Shown piece by piece: positions 1 through 13,519 of a stretch of 64,000 bases of DNA (positions within the stretch are counted from its first letter, which is position 1; each line of letters opens with the position of its first letter). Source of the DNA: Hirundichthys speculiger. Its lineage: Eukaryota > Chordata > Actinopteri > Beloniformes > Exocoetidae. The stretch spans positions 992,001-1,056,000 of the forward strand of contig JAGFBZ010002260.1 in NCBI GenBank assembly GCA_018398805.1, in the 5' to 3' direction. The notes below the pieces were generated by a model that was not told the DNA's origin, did not search any database, and was given only the letters and a program-made list of their open reading frames with translations. Made by a program: the position numbers and the translations under genes.

Positions 1-323
1 AGAAAACTGGCTTCAAGCGACTTTGTTAATGTTCCCACCACAGAACTAGCTCGTCTATAACTGTAAATAAACTATGCATTCCACTCTTTGAAGAACACAA
101 CTGTTGTAGTGATAGACTGAGCAAAATTGATCCTTCGGTAAACACCTGTGCACACTTGCATTTCCAGTCAAGGTCCTGCTGCTGCTGTCTGGGAGTAATT
201 CAGTAATAAAAAACTGAAAACCACATGCTGTAGTTGTTCATTCTTGCTGGCTTATAACCATGAGCAGCGAGGAGTTGCTACAACTTCTTTAATTAATGCA
301 AAAAAAAAAAAAAAAACCCTCAC
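1..323. other. lepr intron, truncated by window edge
   Basis: Begins with the good donor gtgagg just left of 324 (minus strand). It holds an A-run at 299-316. No further exon was recognised before the left edge. Confidence 0.6.
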
Positions 324-423
324 CTTCCACATAGACCTGGGTGTAAATTGTTGTCCAGTTCCCTACGCACCTCAGCTGGTCATACATCCGACTCTCTGAA
401 GCACGCACTGTAATCTGGCTGAC
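324..423 (-). CDS. lepr: lepr coding exon, second half of Ig-like domain
   Basis: 100 bp, enters in phase 0 after acceptor AAAAACCAG and leaves in phase 1 at GGAAG|gtgagg. It begins VSQITVRASESRMYDQLRC, the C-terminal strands of the receptor Ig-like domain, with a Cys that can pair with the Cys in the preceding exon. Only a 118-bp intron separates it from exon 542-699. Frame clean. Confidence 0.85.
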
Positions 424-3400
424 CTGGTTTTTAGAAACGAAATTCACAAAATCTACATATTGCTTCAAAAAACTACCATGAACACCATTTTTTGTTTCCA
501 GAATACCACATTAATCTACTTAAAGACTTCTTTTTTCTTACCCAGTCATTGAATGGGCGGTACTGGCTGCTGGGAAGCAAATCTCCGTTTCTTTTCCACG
601 ATGCTGAGCTCGCTTTTTTGCTGCGGTCGTTAAACACACAGTATAACGTTACGCTCTCTCCCGGCCGGGCTACCACTTTCTTTGGGATGTAGCTCACGGC
701 TACAGACAGAGCGGGGAAAAAAAAAAAAAAAAGTCAGTGAATTAAAAAACGGTATTTGTCATGACAAGCACTTATCTTGATCCCTTTTAATCACTGTGTT
801 CTCCAAGAAAGCAAACATGTTTCAAAAAGACATGTCACAGATGCCAGAAGAGATTTAAAGAAATGCCGTCAAACAGAACAAACACATGACTCAGTCTGAT
901 TCAGCTCAAGTTTCCAACTAGATTTTTAAAAAAGGAAATGCATCAATGATTTCAAAAATGACATTGATATTTTTGATGGACGTATTATGCAGCCAATCAA
1001 AATAGTGATGATCACTATTTTGATTGGTCAGAGTTTTTCTCTGATTATACCCTCTAGACTGGACCAAAACATTTAGGTTTTTTTTGCAAACATTTTATTT
1101 CAGTGGGTGCAATGGGAATATGAAAAGGTTTTCAGGCAATATTGTAAAAAGTATTGCAAAAAAAACACCTACCCCACCTTTAATGCACTGGCAGTGGCAA
1201 TAAGCTTTATTTTATTTGACATTTTTACATACATTTTTAAGATGAGGTTTACACTAAATATATATTACTGACAAGTGCTGATGTTAAAAGTGTTTGCACA
1301 ACAAATGTTATGGCACTTTAGTTCATATGGCAGCAGAACATTTCAATAAAAGTGACCTTTACACTACTTTTGAATTCACTATTTTTTTTTTTAATTTTAA
1401 TCGCTGCCCAGAACTAATATTAAGTGAAGAAATTGAGGACAGTCACAAATATGATTTATAAAAGGCATTTTATATTGTGAGATTTGATCACACTGGAGTC
1501 CAGATGTCCATCATAAAGCTGACTGCCTGCACTTCTTTTACTTGAAATATGATGATTCATAAACATTTTCAGAGTCCGACCGTCGCTGGTCATCTGGAAA
1601 AATCAATTCTGTTGTTGTTGGTTTTTTTTTTCCATCACTGCTTTGGATCTTTGCATTTCTTTGGGAAATTTATCTTTTAAAAATGAATTCCAGCCAGGAT
1701 TTGGTTTTCTTCCATCATCATGGCAAAACAAATATCACAAACCAAGAATAAATCAGTGTCAAGCTGCTGATTACCAACAGCAGCTTGGTAATCTGCTGTT
1801 TACCAAGCAGATTACCAAGATCATTCAGGGTTTTTGGTTAAATTGGTTAAATAAACAACTGGCTCCTCATTAAAGACTAAAGCCGATGAGCTCGCCTCTC
1901 ATCAACAGCTTTGAAGCAGATTAGGGATAACCGACCACAATTCTTGACGTCAGGATATTATGAATGGAAAGGGAGAGTTTCACCAGGACTGGGTCGAACC
2001 CTCCTTTACTGAGAAAGCACCCAAGGATTTTGACAACCCTGTCAGTCCTTCTGTAAAGTCAGTCATTCTTCCAGAGTGTTATTTAGACCCTCTGCTAAAT
2101 ACTGAGGATATGCAGAGAACAGTGCAGACCGATACTGGCCAACACGTACAAAACAAAGAAGAGAACAATCTGACTCTAGTCCAAGAGTATTATTTATTTT
2201 TTTTCTCTGTTGTATTATCTGCCTTAAAGGAACAAGATAATCCTTACTGTCAAGGGTGAAGCTATGGGGCTTGCTCCACTCGCTCCACAGTGGAGGCTCA
2301 TTCAGGCCGGAGCAGCGAACCTCAACGGTATACCGAACGTATGGCTTCAGATCCAGAGACAGATTTCGCTGTCCAGGTGCAGGCACCACCTGGAAACAGA
2401 GCGGGGGGGGGTGATCGCAGACATCTACGCATGTACAAGCACAATCGGTGTACAATAGCTGAGTCGCTTACCTGCCAAACTATGCTGTTCTCTCTGGAGG
2501 AATATCGGACCTCGTATCTCAGCTGACCAGTATTACCATCTGGTGGGTCGTCCCACTGGACAAACTGCTTCTGGTTTAGTTGTCACAAAGTCTGACACAT
2601 TTACGGGAGGACTTGGTTTCACTACAGAAAGGGGGAAAAAAAAGAGATACTTTGATCATCAGATGGCAACAATTGCTGCAAATACAATGAAAGGTTACTG
2701 TTTTCCCACATGACTCACAGAAGTGTCTTGAAGGCCCTGAACAAATCCTCCTGTTAGCCATCTTTCAGCATTAATGACTATTTAGAAGCACTCGGAGCAC
2801 ATTGTATAACAGCGCAGGTGCTTTCAAATGTTCTACTTGCAGTAAGAAAATGTATGTAGGTAAAAGGAAGCTCACTGATCTTGCCTTGAAACTTTGCTGT
2901 CAGTGTCTTCAACAATATACTCCTTAATTTTGTTCTGGAAGGATAATTGTCACCCGTGACTTCATGCACCTGTAAGTGGTGTAACAATGAATCCTTTCCT
3001 AAAAGCAGAGCCATCCAGCCACACGTGGAACCGATTCATTGTATCGAACCAGACAACTTTTTTTTTCTTTAATCCCCATGCCTGCCACTCTGTTTGCATC
3101 TCCAGGTCTAGTTATTTTTAAATATGGAGTGAAATTTTAAAAAGCAGTCCCGAGCAAATGCTGCCTGTTTCCATGGTTACAGATGGAGCAACTTCTGGCA
3201 AACTATTAAAGCCGACCTGCAGGGAGGTGAATTAGGGCATGTTTTCAGAAAACTAAAGAGATGCAATTTTGGAGAGTAGCATTTATCTATTATAGAGTAA
3301 TGAGTAATCCAAAGTCATTTTCTTTTTGTTTAACATTAGAGGACCCCAGTCTCTCAAAGTCCTCATTCTTACACTGTGGGATGTAATATTTTGTTTTTGT

Positions 3401-4390
3401 ACAATTGTTTTTCCAAAAGATCTGCGATGCATGTAAAAATCTTAGGTTTAAAGAAAATGTTTTGTTTCTGTTTAAAATAAACCGGAGCAATGCAGAGCAG
3501 CAGAAACAGAAAGTCCAGGAACTCCAACCTATACTTAGACAACAGTTTTGAATGATTGGAAACATGTTGGCTGATGGCTGAAAAACAACAATACAGAGCG
3601 CATCATTTTGAGAATGAAAAACGTTTCATTAAAGTGCATGAAAGTTTGCATGAGTTACACAGCATCAAACGTCTGCAGGATCGGAAAAATATCAAATCAA
3701 ACTTTATTTATATAGCACTTTATATAGCACAGCTGCTACAATGTCCTTGATTACAATGTCTATATATATATTACAATGTTTATATACTGGTTACGCTGTT
3801 CTTGCACCACACTGTTTACATACTGGTTACTCTATTTTCGAATTATTTATTCTGTTTTATATTCTGTTTACCTATTTATCTCTATTGCACTCACTATTTT
3901 GCACTCATCACTTTGCTCTACTTTGCTCTTTTTGAATGTTTTTTTTTTTTCTGAGGTTTTAAGAAACTGTTTTATCCTAATGTGTACGCATAGGATAGTG
4001 TGAAACGTAATTTGGATTTCTTGTATGTCAAGTACATGTGAAGGAATTGACAAATAAACCTGACTTTGACTTTTTTATATATGTAAAATGCAACACAAAG
4101 TGCTTGACAGAGTAAAATAAAACATAAAACAGTAACACAACAAATAAAGACCCGTCCCTCACACGCTCACACACAAAGCACACACACGCACCCTCACAGC
4201 ACAAAGTAAAATGTTAAATAACATGATATAAAAATAAAACTGGACAACAGAATGTTAATACTCTGTTTGTGTCCTCCATCACTCTAACCAACAAAGGCTG
4301 GTTTTAAAAAAAAAAAAAGAAAAAACAAAGACACACAAGCATTAAGTACTTGTGCATCGCTGTGGGAATCTCACAATCTTCTCACTGTGG

Positions 4391-4452
<62 letters not shown>

Positions 4453-7400
4453 AAAGCCCTGGTCTTCTCAGCTGTATTCTACTCACGTATGGCCGCCTCT
4501 AACCTTATCTGTCCAGATTCACCACTTGCTCTGACAGGAAATGTTGGTGCTTTAGACACAGAGAGGTTCTGCATTATCAACATGCAGATCTGGATACCAT
4601 CTTGCTGCTATTTTTTTTTTTTTTAAGAAGAAGAATGCTGGGAACTTGCTTCTTTGGTCGTTTACTGTAATGAACTTCAAACACTGCGGTCAAACGTGCA
4701 GTGGTCAAAAGAGAAAGTGTTATCAGTCGCCTTGAGACTCTCTCTAGAACCCTAAAAATCAGGTCAGAAATTTAGGGGTAACAATGGATCGAGACTTGAA
4801 CCTTTAACAGCCACATTAAAGCAATAACATCAGCAGCTTTTTACCATCTGAAAAACATCACCAGAAGGAATAGTGTCTAAACCAGATTTAGAAAGACTAA
4901 TCCATGCGTTCGTCTCCACCAGGTTAGACTACTGTAACGACCTGCTCACTGGGCTCTAAACCAGCTGTAAGACAGCTGCAGTACATCCAGAACACTGCTG
5001 CACGAGTCCTGACTAGAACCAGGAAATATGACCATATTAGTCCAGTCCTGAGGTCTCTGCACCGGTCCTGACTAGAACCAGGAAATACGACCATATTAGT
5101 CCAGTCCTGAGGTCTCTAGCTTCCTGTCCCTCAGAGAATAGACTTTAAAACAGCTCTACTTGTGTACAAGTCTCTTCATGGCCCCAAAGTCCATCTCTGA
5201 CATGTTAGATCCATATGAACCAACCTGGACTCTGAGAACCTCAGGTAGTGGTCTCCTGCTGGTGACCAGAGTCAGAACTAAACAAGGTGAACCTGCATTT
5301 CAGTTTTATGCTCCTAAAATCTGGAACAGTCTTCCAGAAGATGTGAGACAGACCTGAACTCTGACAATGTTCAAATCCAGGCTGAAAACAGTTCTGTTAA
5401 GCTGTGCAAATGACAACTGAAAGGATTTTATCTCCACTCTTAATTTTTCATTTAATTTATTTTCTTTGAAATTAATATTTAATTTAATTTGTTAATGATT
5501 ATTTTTATGCTTGTATGGAATGATTCTATTTGCCTTCTTGTGAATTTTATGCATCTGTAAAGCACTTTGAATTGCCTTGTGTACGAAATTGTGCTCTACA
5601 AATAAACTCGCCTTGCCTCGATAAAAGGTAGGAGCAACTTCTTGAACAGGTCACCAACTGTTTATGGTTTAAAAGATTATTCCTCATTTTTTTTTCTACT
5701 CTTTATAACAGCTGCAATTGTGATTCTGCGAATCATCAGAAACTCACATCTGGAGATGTGAGGAGCTGAGGAGCGGCAGCACTGTGCAGATTGACCTGAC
5801 TGGAAAGAAGCATGCTCAGTTTAACAAACGTGGTAATTAAATAAGATGGCAAGAACCCCTGAACTGAGATCCTTGAGGTAATTAACAAAGGTTTAAGATA
5901 AATCTGATAAATATCCAATGTTTTCTGCAGCATGTTGCTTCCCTTAGCCTCCACCACGATTGTAGGACTTTGACATGATCCATAGAGTGATAGCAGGTCG
6001 AAAATACTTATATTTCAAATCATATTCTGACTCTTAGCAGAATAGATTTTCCCCTTTTTTTTACTTTTTTTAAATATTTTATTAGGAATATGCTCTTTGA
6101 TTTTTCTAAATTCTTTGTGATGACTGTGCACACTCACCCTCACAGTTTCAGAAACACCAGTTAACTTAGCACGCATGTTTCTGGACTGTGGGAGGACGCT
6201 GGAGAAAACCCAAACTGCACACAGAGAAACCCCAGCCGAGATCTGAATCCAGGAATCTCCTCTGCTGTCCGACAACCATGCTGAAGCACCACACCGCAGC
6301 CTATAAATTATTGAGTCAGTGAGACTGAAGACCACCCTGCTCTGCCTTCCTTACCAGGGTCGGGCGGGAACGATGAGCAGCACCGGTGGGGCCATCTGAT
6401 TGGAGATCCTGACGGTCACCATGGCGACAAAGCCCGTCGCAGGTTCAAGAGTGAGGGAGCACATAAAGGAGTCCTCCGCTTCACAAACAACAGGATTATC
6501 TGATTCATTCACCTCCGTGTTGTCGTCGGACCTGGAGGTGGAAAAAAAAAAAGTTCATTTTCCGTTTCAGAATTTATAATATGGAACAAGTGTTCAAAAC
6601 TGAAAGCTGCAAAAACACTTTAAACAGCCCTTTAAAGTTTTTAAATAAAAGGAAATTTTGACATTTCCAATCCAGTCAACTGCTTGAAGAGTGTTTCAGA
6701 TCAACGTTCTGTCTCAGCTACATGTTTGGTGGATCGGACACTGGACACGTCTCTTTCTGCCACAGTTACAGCCAGTGTTGCAAAGATTTTTCCCCCTCTC
6801 CTGATCAAAATAAACAGACGTTCAACACCCAGTGAGCAGTCGGGAAAGACTGGAGCGCACACTGGGACTTATTCATTCAGTCGGAGGAACATCTTCATAC
6901 TCACAGCCGCTGCAAGCTGACCACCAGGCGGCCAGACGGCTGACCGTGAAGCTGAAGATGGCAGGCTACATTTGTCCAGCTTTCGTCAATTCGGCACAGT
7001 ATTTCCAAACAGGAACCTGACAAATAAATTACATAAAATGTTACTGGAGACTTCAGAGAAAACGGCTCTGCTGTGAAATTTAGAAATGAATGTCAAGGAG
7101 GAGTCTGGTCGTCGCTCCTGTGGCCTGGCAATCTAGTCATGGCTGTTTAAAAAGGAGTTAAGCCTTGCCTATACTTAAGCCTTTGTATCGCTGAAACCAC
7201 TAGTTTACATGTATGGTGTAAGAAAACTATCTTTTGTTCTCTTACTGTCTGGCACGAAATCTAAACATTTAAACTTTTCCTGTTTAGACTTCAGTTAGCT
7301 GATTATTTCTGTTTACTGAATGACAGGATAATGAGAACATTGTGTTTAGAGAATTTTGTTTGACTTTCTTCAAACTCAACTTTGCAAACACTAAGATGTT

Positions 7401-10400
7401 GCCTTTAAGACTAAAACACTAAGATGCCTTTAAGCGACCTGGGAAAGCTCAGATGACGGTGTCACAGCTTTGGAGGTATTCTGCATTTGAGTTACCTGGA
7501 GGCACACCCGTGGATGTGTTTTCAGGCACATCTCAAACTCAGTACTTCCTTGTTTTGACATCATGGGAAAATTAAGATATCAAGGAGAGAGTTGTGGACC
7601 TCCACGAGTCTGGTTCATCCTGGGGTACAACTTCAAGATGGCTGAAAGTGCCACGTTCAACTGTTCAAGCAATTATCTGCAAGTAAAATCAACGTGGGAC
7701 TATCCAGCCATCATTCCGGTTCCTATTCAGGTTCATGGGGGTCTACTGGACCCTATCCTGGCAGGATGCCAATCCATCACAGGAAACAAGACTTTTGCAG
7801 CCTTATTTATTTTTCTAAGTTACTCAAGACAGAAGGGTGTACCCAGACATAAACTCTTACCACCAGAGGGCTTTGGGGGGTAACTGTGTTTCAGTAAAGT
7901 TTCTGAAGTTGCAACGGGAATGGTGCGCTGGGGACTGATCCGTTGCGGTTCGCCGCCCGTGTGCTCCTGCTGCCTCCTTTCACCCCGAGGTTAGTGAGTG
8001 GTGAGTCACAGCACAGCTCATCCCGCCACGGGAGGTTCAGGGCCCCTGAATGAAGAGAGGCTCCGTCCGTCAGCTTCAGACACTCTGCACCTGCTCACAG
8101 AGGAGTGAGACGTTTACTGAGCTTCATAATGTCATCAGGGGGAAAAAAAAGAGAACTGATATTTTACATACACGTCTTTTGATTTTTTTCTTCTTTTTTT
8201 TAAAGCAGCTGCCTACTTTCAGAAAGTCTTACTGGGACTTTTTATTTTGTTTCAGTCCCCGCATTAACTTTAAATATCATTGGCTGCAAAGTACAAGTAC
8301 AGAAAAAGTTCCGTTTTTTTTTTTTTTTTTTCAGATTAAACCCAACTTTCATGAATGTAACATTGTTCTATGACTAATCTAACACCTGATCAAAGACCCG
8401 ATAACCAGAGTGTGGTCATCAGATGAGTAGATTTATTTTTCTTGCTTTCTAGTTTCTTAAGAACTTTATCAATTTATGATTTTTTAAAGGTTTCCCCATC
8501 TTATATATTCAGTCTTAACACAGAATTTAAAATGGGAATAAGTGGATAAGTGAATACTTTTGATAAAAGAAGTAGTTTTCTCTGAAATGATTAGAGTACA
8601 TCCACAGTAAACTACACAGTGATCCTTTATTTTTCACGGTTAATGAGGGACCACCACCACCCCCCCCCCCACCCACCCCCAACCGCGTAAATCAAAATTC
8701 ACAAACTGGAGTCGGAGCCCCCCGAGCCTCAATAATGTGTTTAGAATATGTTTAAAACCCCCCAAAAAGTAGTGAGGCACTGCAGTGAAACAAGACAAAG
8801 GCTCAACTGTGGTCTTTCTGTTACCCTTCACAGCCTCTGGTCTCTGAACCGTAGTAAAGAAACTGCTGGTATTGTGCTATTTTTTGGGCTCGTAATTAGA
8901 GGCTAACACGCTAACAACAACAAAAGAAAAGTCTGGTTTTCTCTTCATGGAACGAGCACTTTATTCTGGCACTGCAGGAACTTGTAACATCACACAGGTT
9001 GTATTGTTTGGGCTCCTGTCGGTTAACAGAGAATGTAAATCTATACACGCTGGGCTGCTGTTTATGCTCACTCCACTTTTCATCTAACACCGTTTTCTTC
9101 TGCCGTCCCACGACACACACACTCCATTACCCATAAGGCCACATCATTACCATAAGGCCACATCATTACCCATAAAGGCTACCTTCTTAAAAGGGGCCAG
9201 GCTGGCTCACAGCATTTCTTCACTGAGAGAACGCGCACAACATCCTGTGATGTTTCCGCGATTTTTAAAATTTTTTTAAATTATATTATATATTTCTGAA
9301 AAATCCGCGAATAACTAAAACCGAATTGGTAAGGGATCACTGTATATGACGGCATTTTAGAGGTTAGCGATCTTGGAAGGTGATGAAGAAAAAGACCTGC
9401 AACATAACCTCAGACAGATCACTGTTTTAATTAAAATCAGCAACAAAGACAGTCACAAATCAAAGTTTCAAAAGTTTAATCCTTTTCATTTCAACAGGAC
9501 CGTAATTAAAAAACAAAGGCTGTGCAGGAGTATTCAGAAACTAAATACAACAAATTAATGACTGTGCAGTCAATCTGCCTATTGTAGTCTTCCTTTATCT
9601 ATAACTGAGACAAGTGAAACCGAATTTCATCTCAGACTAAAATGCAACATCACCACTTCTATGATTCATAGCGGTTTTAAAGACCCTGAAGAAAATTATC
9701 CACCTCCAGAATTACAAGTCAGTTTTCATATTACATATTTTATGTTCCTCTATTTTTTTTTCTCAAATGAAACAATGATTTGGCAAATGCAAGCACAGTT
9801 ATTTGAGCTCAAGAAATAAACACGATGGTTTCTTGATTATGAAGAAAAGTATGGATTTTTCTCAACACTAAGACTTTGGAAATATATTGCATCCATCAAA
9901 TTTGACATAAAAATGCTGAAATGTCCCTGCTAAACTTTTTTTTTTTTCAAATAAAAACTCATAATAAAGGGAAACATTACTAATGCTGGTAGATCTCCTC
10001 AAATAATCTTCTTCTCACCAGAATAGAGGAGATATTTCAATAACTGTGTTGCACAAAAACATGGGGAAGGAATGCCGCTATGACCACGTTAAATCTGTCT
10101 GAAATGTCCGTGTCAATCTGAACAGACAGAATACGTGTCAAAATAATTAGTTTATTTTCTCAGTTACATTGTTCTTATGATTGCTCACTAATCTCTCACA
10201 CATGTTGGAAACTCACCATGGGGAACCAGGAAAATATGGATCAGAACTGTCAGCACCAATGAGCGAACCCTACGGAAAGACATACAGAGAGTAGACATTC
10301 AGCAGGTGGACAGAAAAAAAAGAATGAAATGAAGAGAAGAGAGATGAAGAAAACAAAATGTTCAATCAAAATCAAAAGAAATGTAAGCAAAACAGGAAAC

Positions 10401-13400
10401 AGACGATGATGACAAAAGAAAGTGAGTCATGGAGGAAGTGGAGGTTCATTAAAGCATACAAGTTGGGTTTGTGATCCATTTCTATTGAGATCTCACTTGT
10501 TGGATCCAACTGTAGCTGATCTCACTGAAAGCGGTTGGCGATGCGCTCTGATGCCACTGCTAATGTGAGAATATGCTGCAGGTCATGGAAACATCAGTCT
10601 TTTTCATCACATAACGCATCTGTAGTGATTGCAAAAGAACAGGTTCTGTTTTATAAACAGTTGGAGAGAGGTTTGTCCCTGTGATTAATGAATCATCTCA
10701 CAACTTGTCTGCTGTTACAACACAATTCAGGACAGTAAATTACACTGTAAACCTGCACTTCCAAGAAGGCCGTTTACTATCGAGTCACGTTTTTCGTTTT
10801 AGCTACAAAGGGGAAGAAAGTTCACTTTCACTTTCACAGTTTTCCCACCGCCAGATGTTTAACTCTCACTTTTCATTTGACTTCACTGTAAATACTGGCG
10901 CTGTTCTTTCGCAGAGGAATTAATACCGAAGACCACACAGTCCGCCACTAATGCGTGCTGATTTTGCCAAAGTGTGGTATGCAAGGCTGCAAAACAAGAT
11001 GCAGTATGTGAAAATGGTGCAACTAGTTTTGGGAAATTTACAAGCATGCAACAAACCATTCCGCCTTGCATGGCGTATCCCATAATGCAATGGGCGACTA
11101 CAGCAAAAGCCTGTCGCAGTGGACATGTTGACTGGTTTATGGTTGTCCTGTAGCTTAACTGTTTCTAAGGGGTCACAATACTTGCTTAGTATATACTGTA
11201 TTTGTCTCTGCAGTATACAGTATAAGGTTTTATAAGTATAAGAGGCTGCTGGAAGTGATAAAAGAGCATTTCAGCTCAAGTGGGAAGGTTTAACATCCCA
11301 TCAGGGCAGAGGAGCATCAAGTCCAAACACTGAAACCCAACAAGGCTGTGCTCAACTTAAAGTGCTGACAACTGCAGCCTGTTCATTAATGCTTGGATCA
11401 GCTGCACAAATACTACTGTACCAACTTCTACCAGTGCTGTGTTTGTCTGTGCAACATGCAGAGCAATGTGCCGTCATCGACGGCTGTTTAAAACGGTACC
11501 GAGCCAAGTCGTTGAACTTAATTTGCTTGGCATTTTGATACGCAGCGGAGTTTGGGTGTGCTGACATCCAAGGATATGGTTCACTGCTAAATACACAGTT
11601 ACACACAAAAAGTACATTATTGCGTGTTGAAATACGTGAACGGTTCAAGTGCCAGCCTGTTACAGGTATCTCTGATCAGATGGGGGCCTGTATTTTCTGT
11701 TAAAACTATGATTTCTGAAACTTTTTACTTTTTCTTCTGGTTTGGATGATGTTCTGCTTAATGGTTTTCTGCTGCTAATTCTGGCATTTTTTTTTAATCA
11801 TTATTATAAAAAGGCATGACAACTGATGTGGAAGCATCTGATTTAAGCTTTCCAAAAAGTTAATTCATGCTAAGAATAAGATCAACGAGCCGAAGAGGGG
11901 AGGTGATGTAAAGCAGGAGGACAAGGGAGAGCAAAGAGGACGAAGGTTTTAACTACGTTTCCTGTCGAAGAAGAAGAAGAAGAAGGAAAAAAAAAAGATG
12001 AGCTTGTGAGATGTGTTGATAAGGAGTCCAGCACCTCCCTGTATGCATACAGGATGACACAGGCAGAAAAAAGACCTGCCAAGCAACAAACACAACGCCC
12101 CAATGCTATCATGATGATCTCTGAAAATTTCAACCACACCTCTCTCTTTGCTATCTGCCAGTTTGTTTCTTTAAACTTAAATAGCTTGCTTTATCTATTT
12201 TCCTGGGTAAATGACAATGAAAAGGTATAAAGCAAAAATGGAAAACTGCAATATAATTTACCACATAAAAAAAGTTTGTTTTTTTTTTTCTAACTCCTGA
12301 AGAACTTCAATATCATATTTTATCCTTTTTGGTTTTTTTAAATAAAAAAACTCCCTTCATTAATGACCCATTTTGATGCCAAACAAAGGCAGCGAGTCCA
12401 TAAATGAATATAGCAGCTTCACCTTTTAATTCATTCATACGCTCGGTCAAAACAAGCGGTGCATGAGTGGGAAAACTCCTCCACAGACAAACACCTGGAA
12501 CTTGGTGTTCAGGACACATGCACAGCCAGGTGATTATGTAGATCCACCTCGCGACATTTACCGCAACTCATCAGTGTTTGGAACAATCTGTGCGCAGTCT
12601 TGTTTGGATGTGAACGTGTGATAGTTTGTCATGAAGACGGGTATCCAGCAAGGACACTTCATGGCTTAATGAGTTAACCCTCGGACTGTAGAGCAGTGTC
12701 TACATGAAGGCCGGGGGGGGGGGGGGGTGCAGTAGTTCATGGTTCCAAGTAAAGTAGACGCCTGTAACAGTCATTAGGATTGCAAAACAAAGCCTCTTGA
12801 CCAACTCTGCCGACATCTGTGGCTCTGAAGAGAACAGCCACCTGCCATGCAGTGTTGTGTTTGGTTACTGCTTAGCTACAAAGACTGAGGAGCAAATTTC
12901 ACCTCTCCACGTAATGAACCAGAATGGAAAAATGCTGAAATACTGTGATTTATTAACCAAAAAAAAAAAAAAAAAAACCCTACCAAGAGATTCTTTTGAG
13001 CTCCCAACAACAGTAGCTGATAATAATTTCCCACGAAGGGAAATTAAAGTGTCGCAGTTGGCAGTCATGATTTATGTAAATATTCATGAAAATCTGCTGA
13101 GACTCAGGAGTGTCTGTCAGGTAATAGTTTTGAGGATTAGCCCAAAATAAGACAAGCGCTCTCGCAATGATGCAAAAAAATGTGTTCAATATTAAACGCT
13201 GGCATGAAGAAATACTCACTAAACTCTAACACTGCCTACACGTGCTTAAACCCATCAGGATAGCAGTCACAGCATAAACAGTCACTAAATAGCTGCCAAG
13301 TCTTCGGTGTCATTAAAACAGAGGTTTTAATGACTGCAGATTCAAAACAATTACCCGAAAATACTTTTTTTTAAATATATATTTCTCCAGCATCATGTTC

Positions 13401-13485
13401 ATGGTTCTTTAAGAGCTTTCAGCTGAAAAAGGTTCAGCAGAAGAGGTTCTCCTGGAGAACCCTTTCTGGATGGATGGATGCTTGT

Positions 13486-13519
<34 letters not shown>

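Larger units (their letters stand above)
2622..6354. other. Large repeat-filled lepr intron (3.7 kb)
   Basis: Contains LINE tails, a CA microsatellite and a LINE 3' fragment listed separately. The stretches 2622-3660 and 5611-6169 hold no recognised feature beyond poly-A/T runs. Confidence 0.6.

Noticed and set aside
2778..3014. Minus-strand ORF with acceptor- and donor-like borders (cttacag|GTGCATG ... GATCA|gtgagc), a possible extra lepr exon
   Set aside because: In the frame set by the previous exon it hits a stop, it has no similarity to the receptor, and homologues have no exon at this junction.
4352..4626. ORFs made of Thr-His repeats
   Set aside because: They are translations of the CA microsatellite.
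7861..8045. Explaining the frame change in this lepr exon by a tiny intron (gtgaaagg...cag)
   Set aside because: The intron would be about 50 bases, shorter than vertebrate spliceosomes normally handle.
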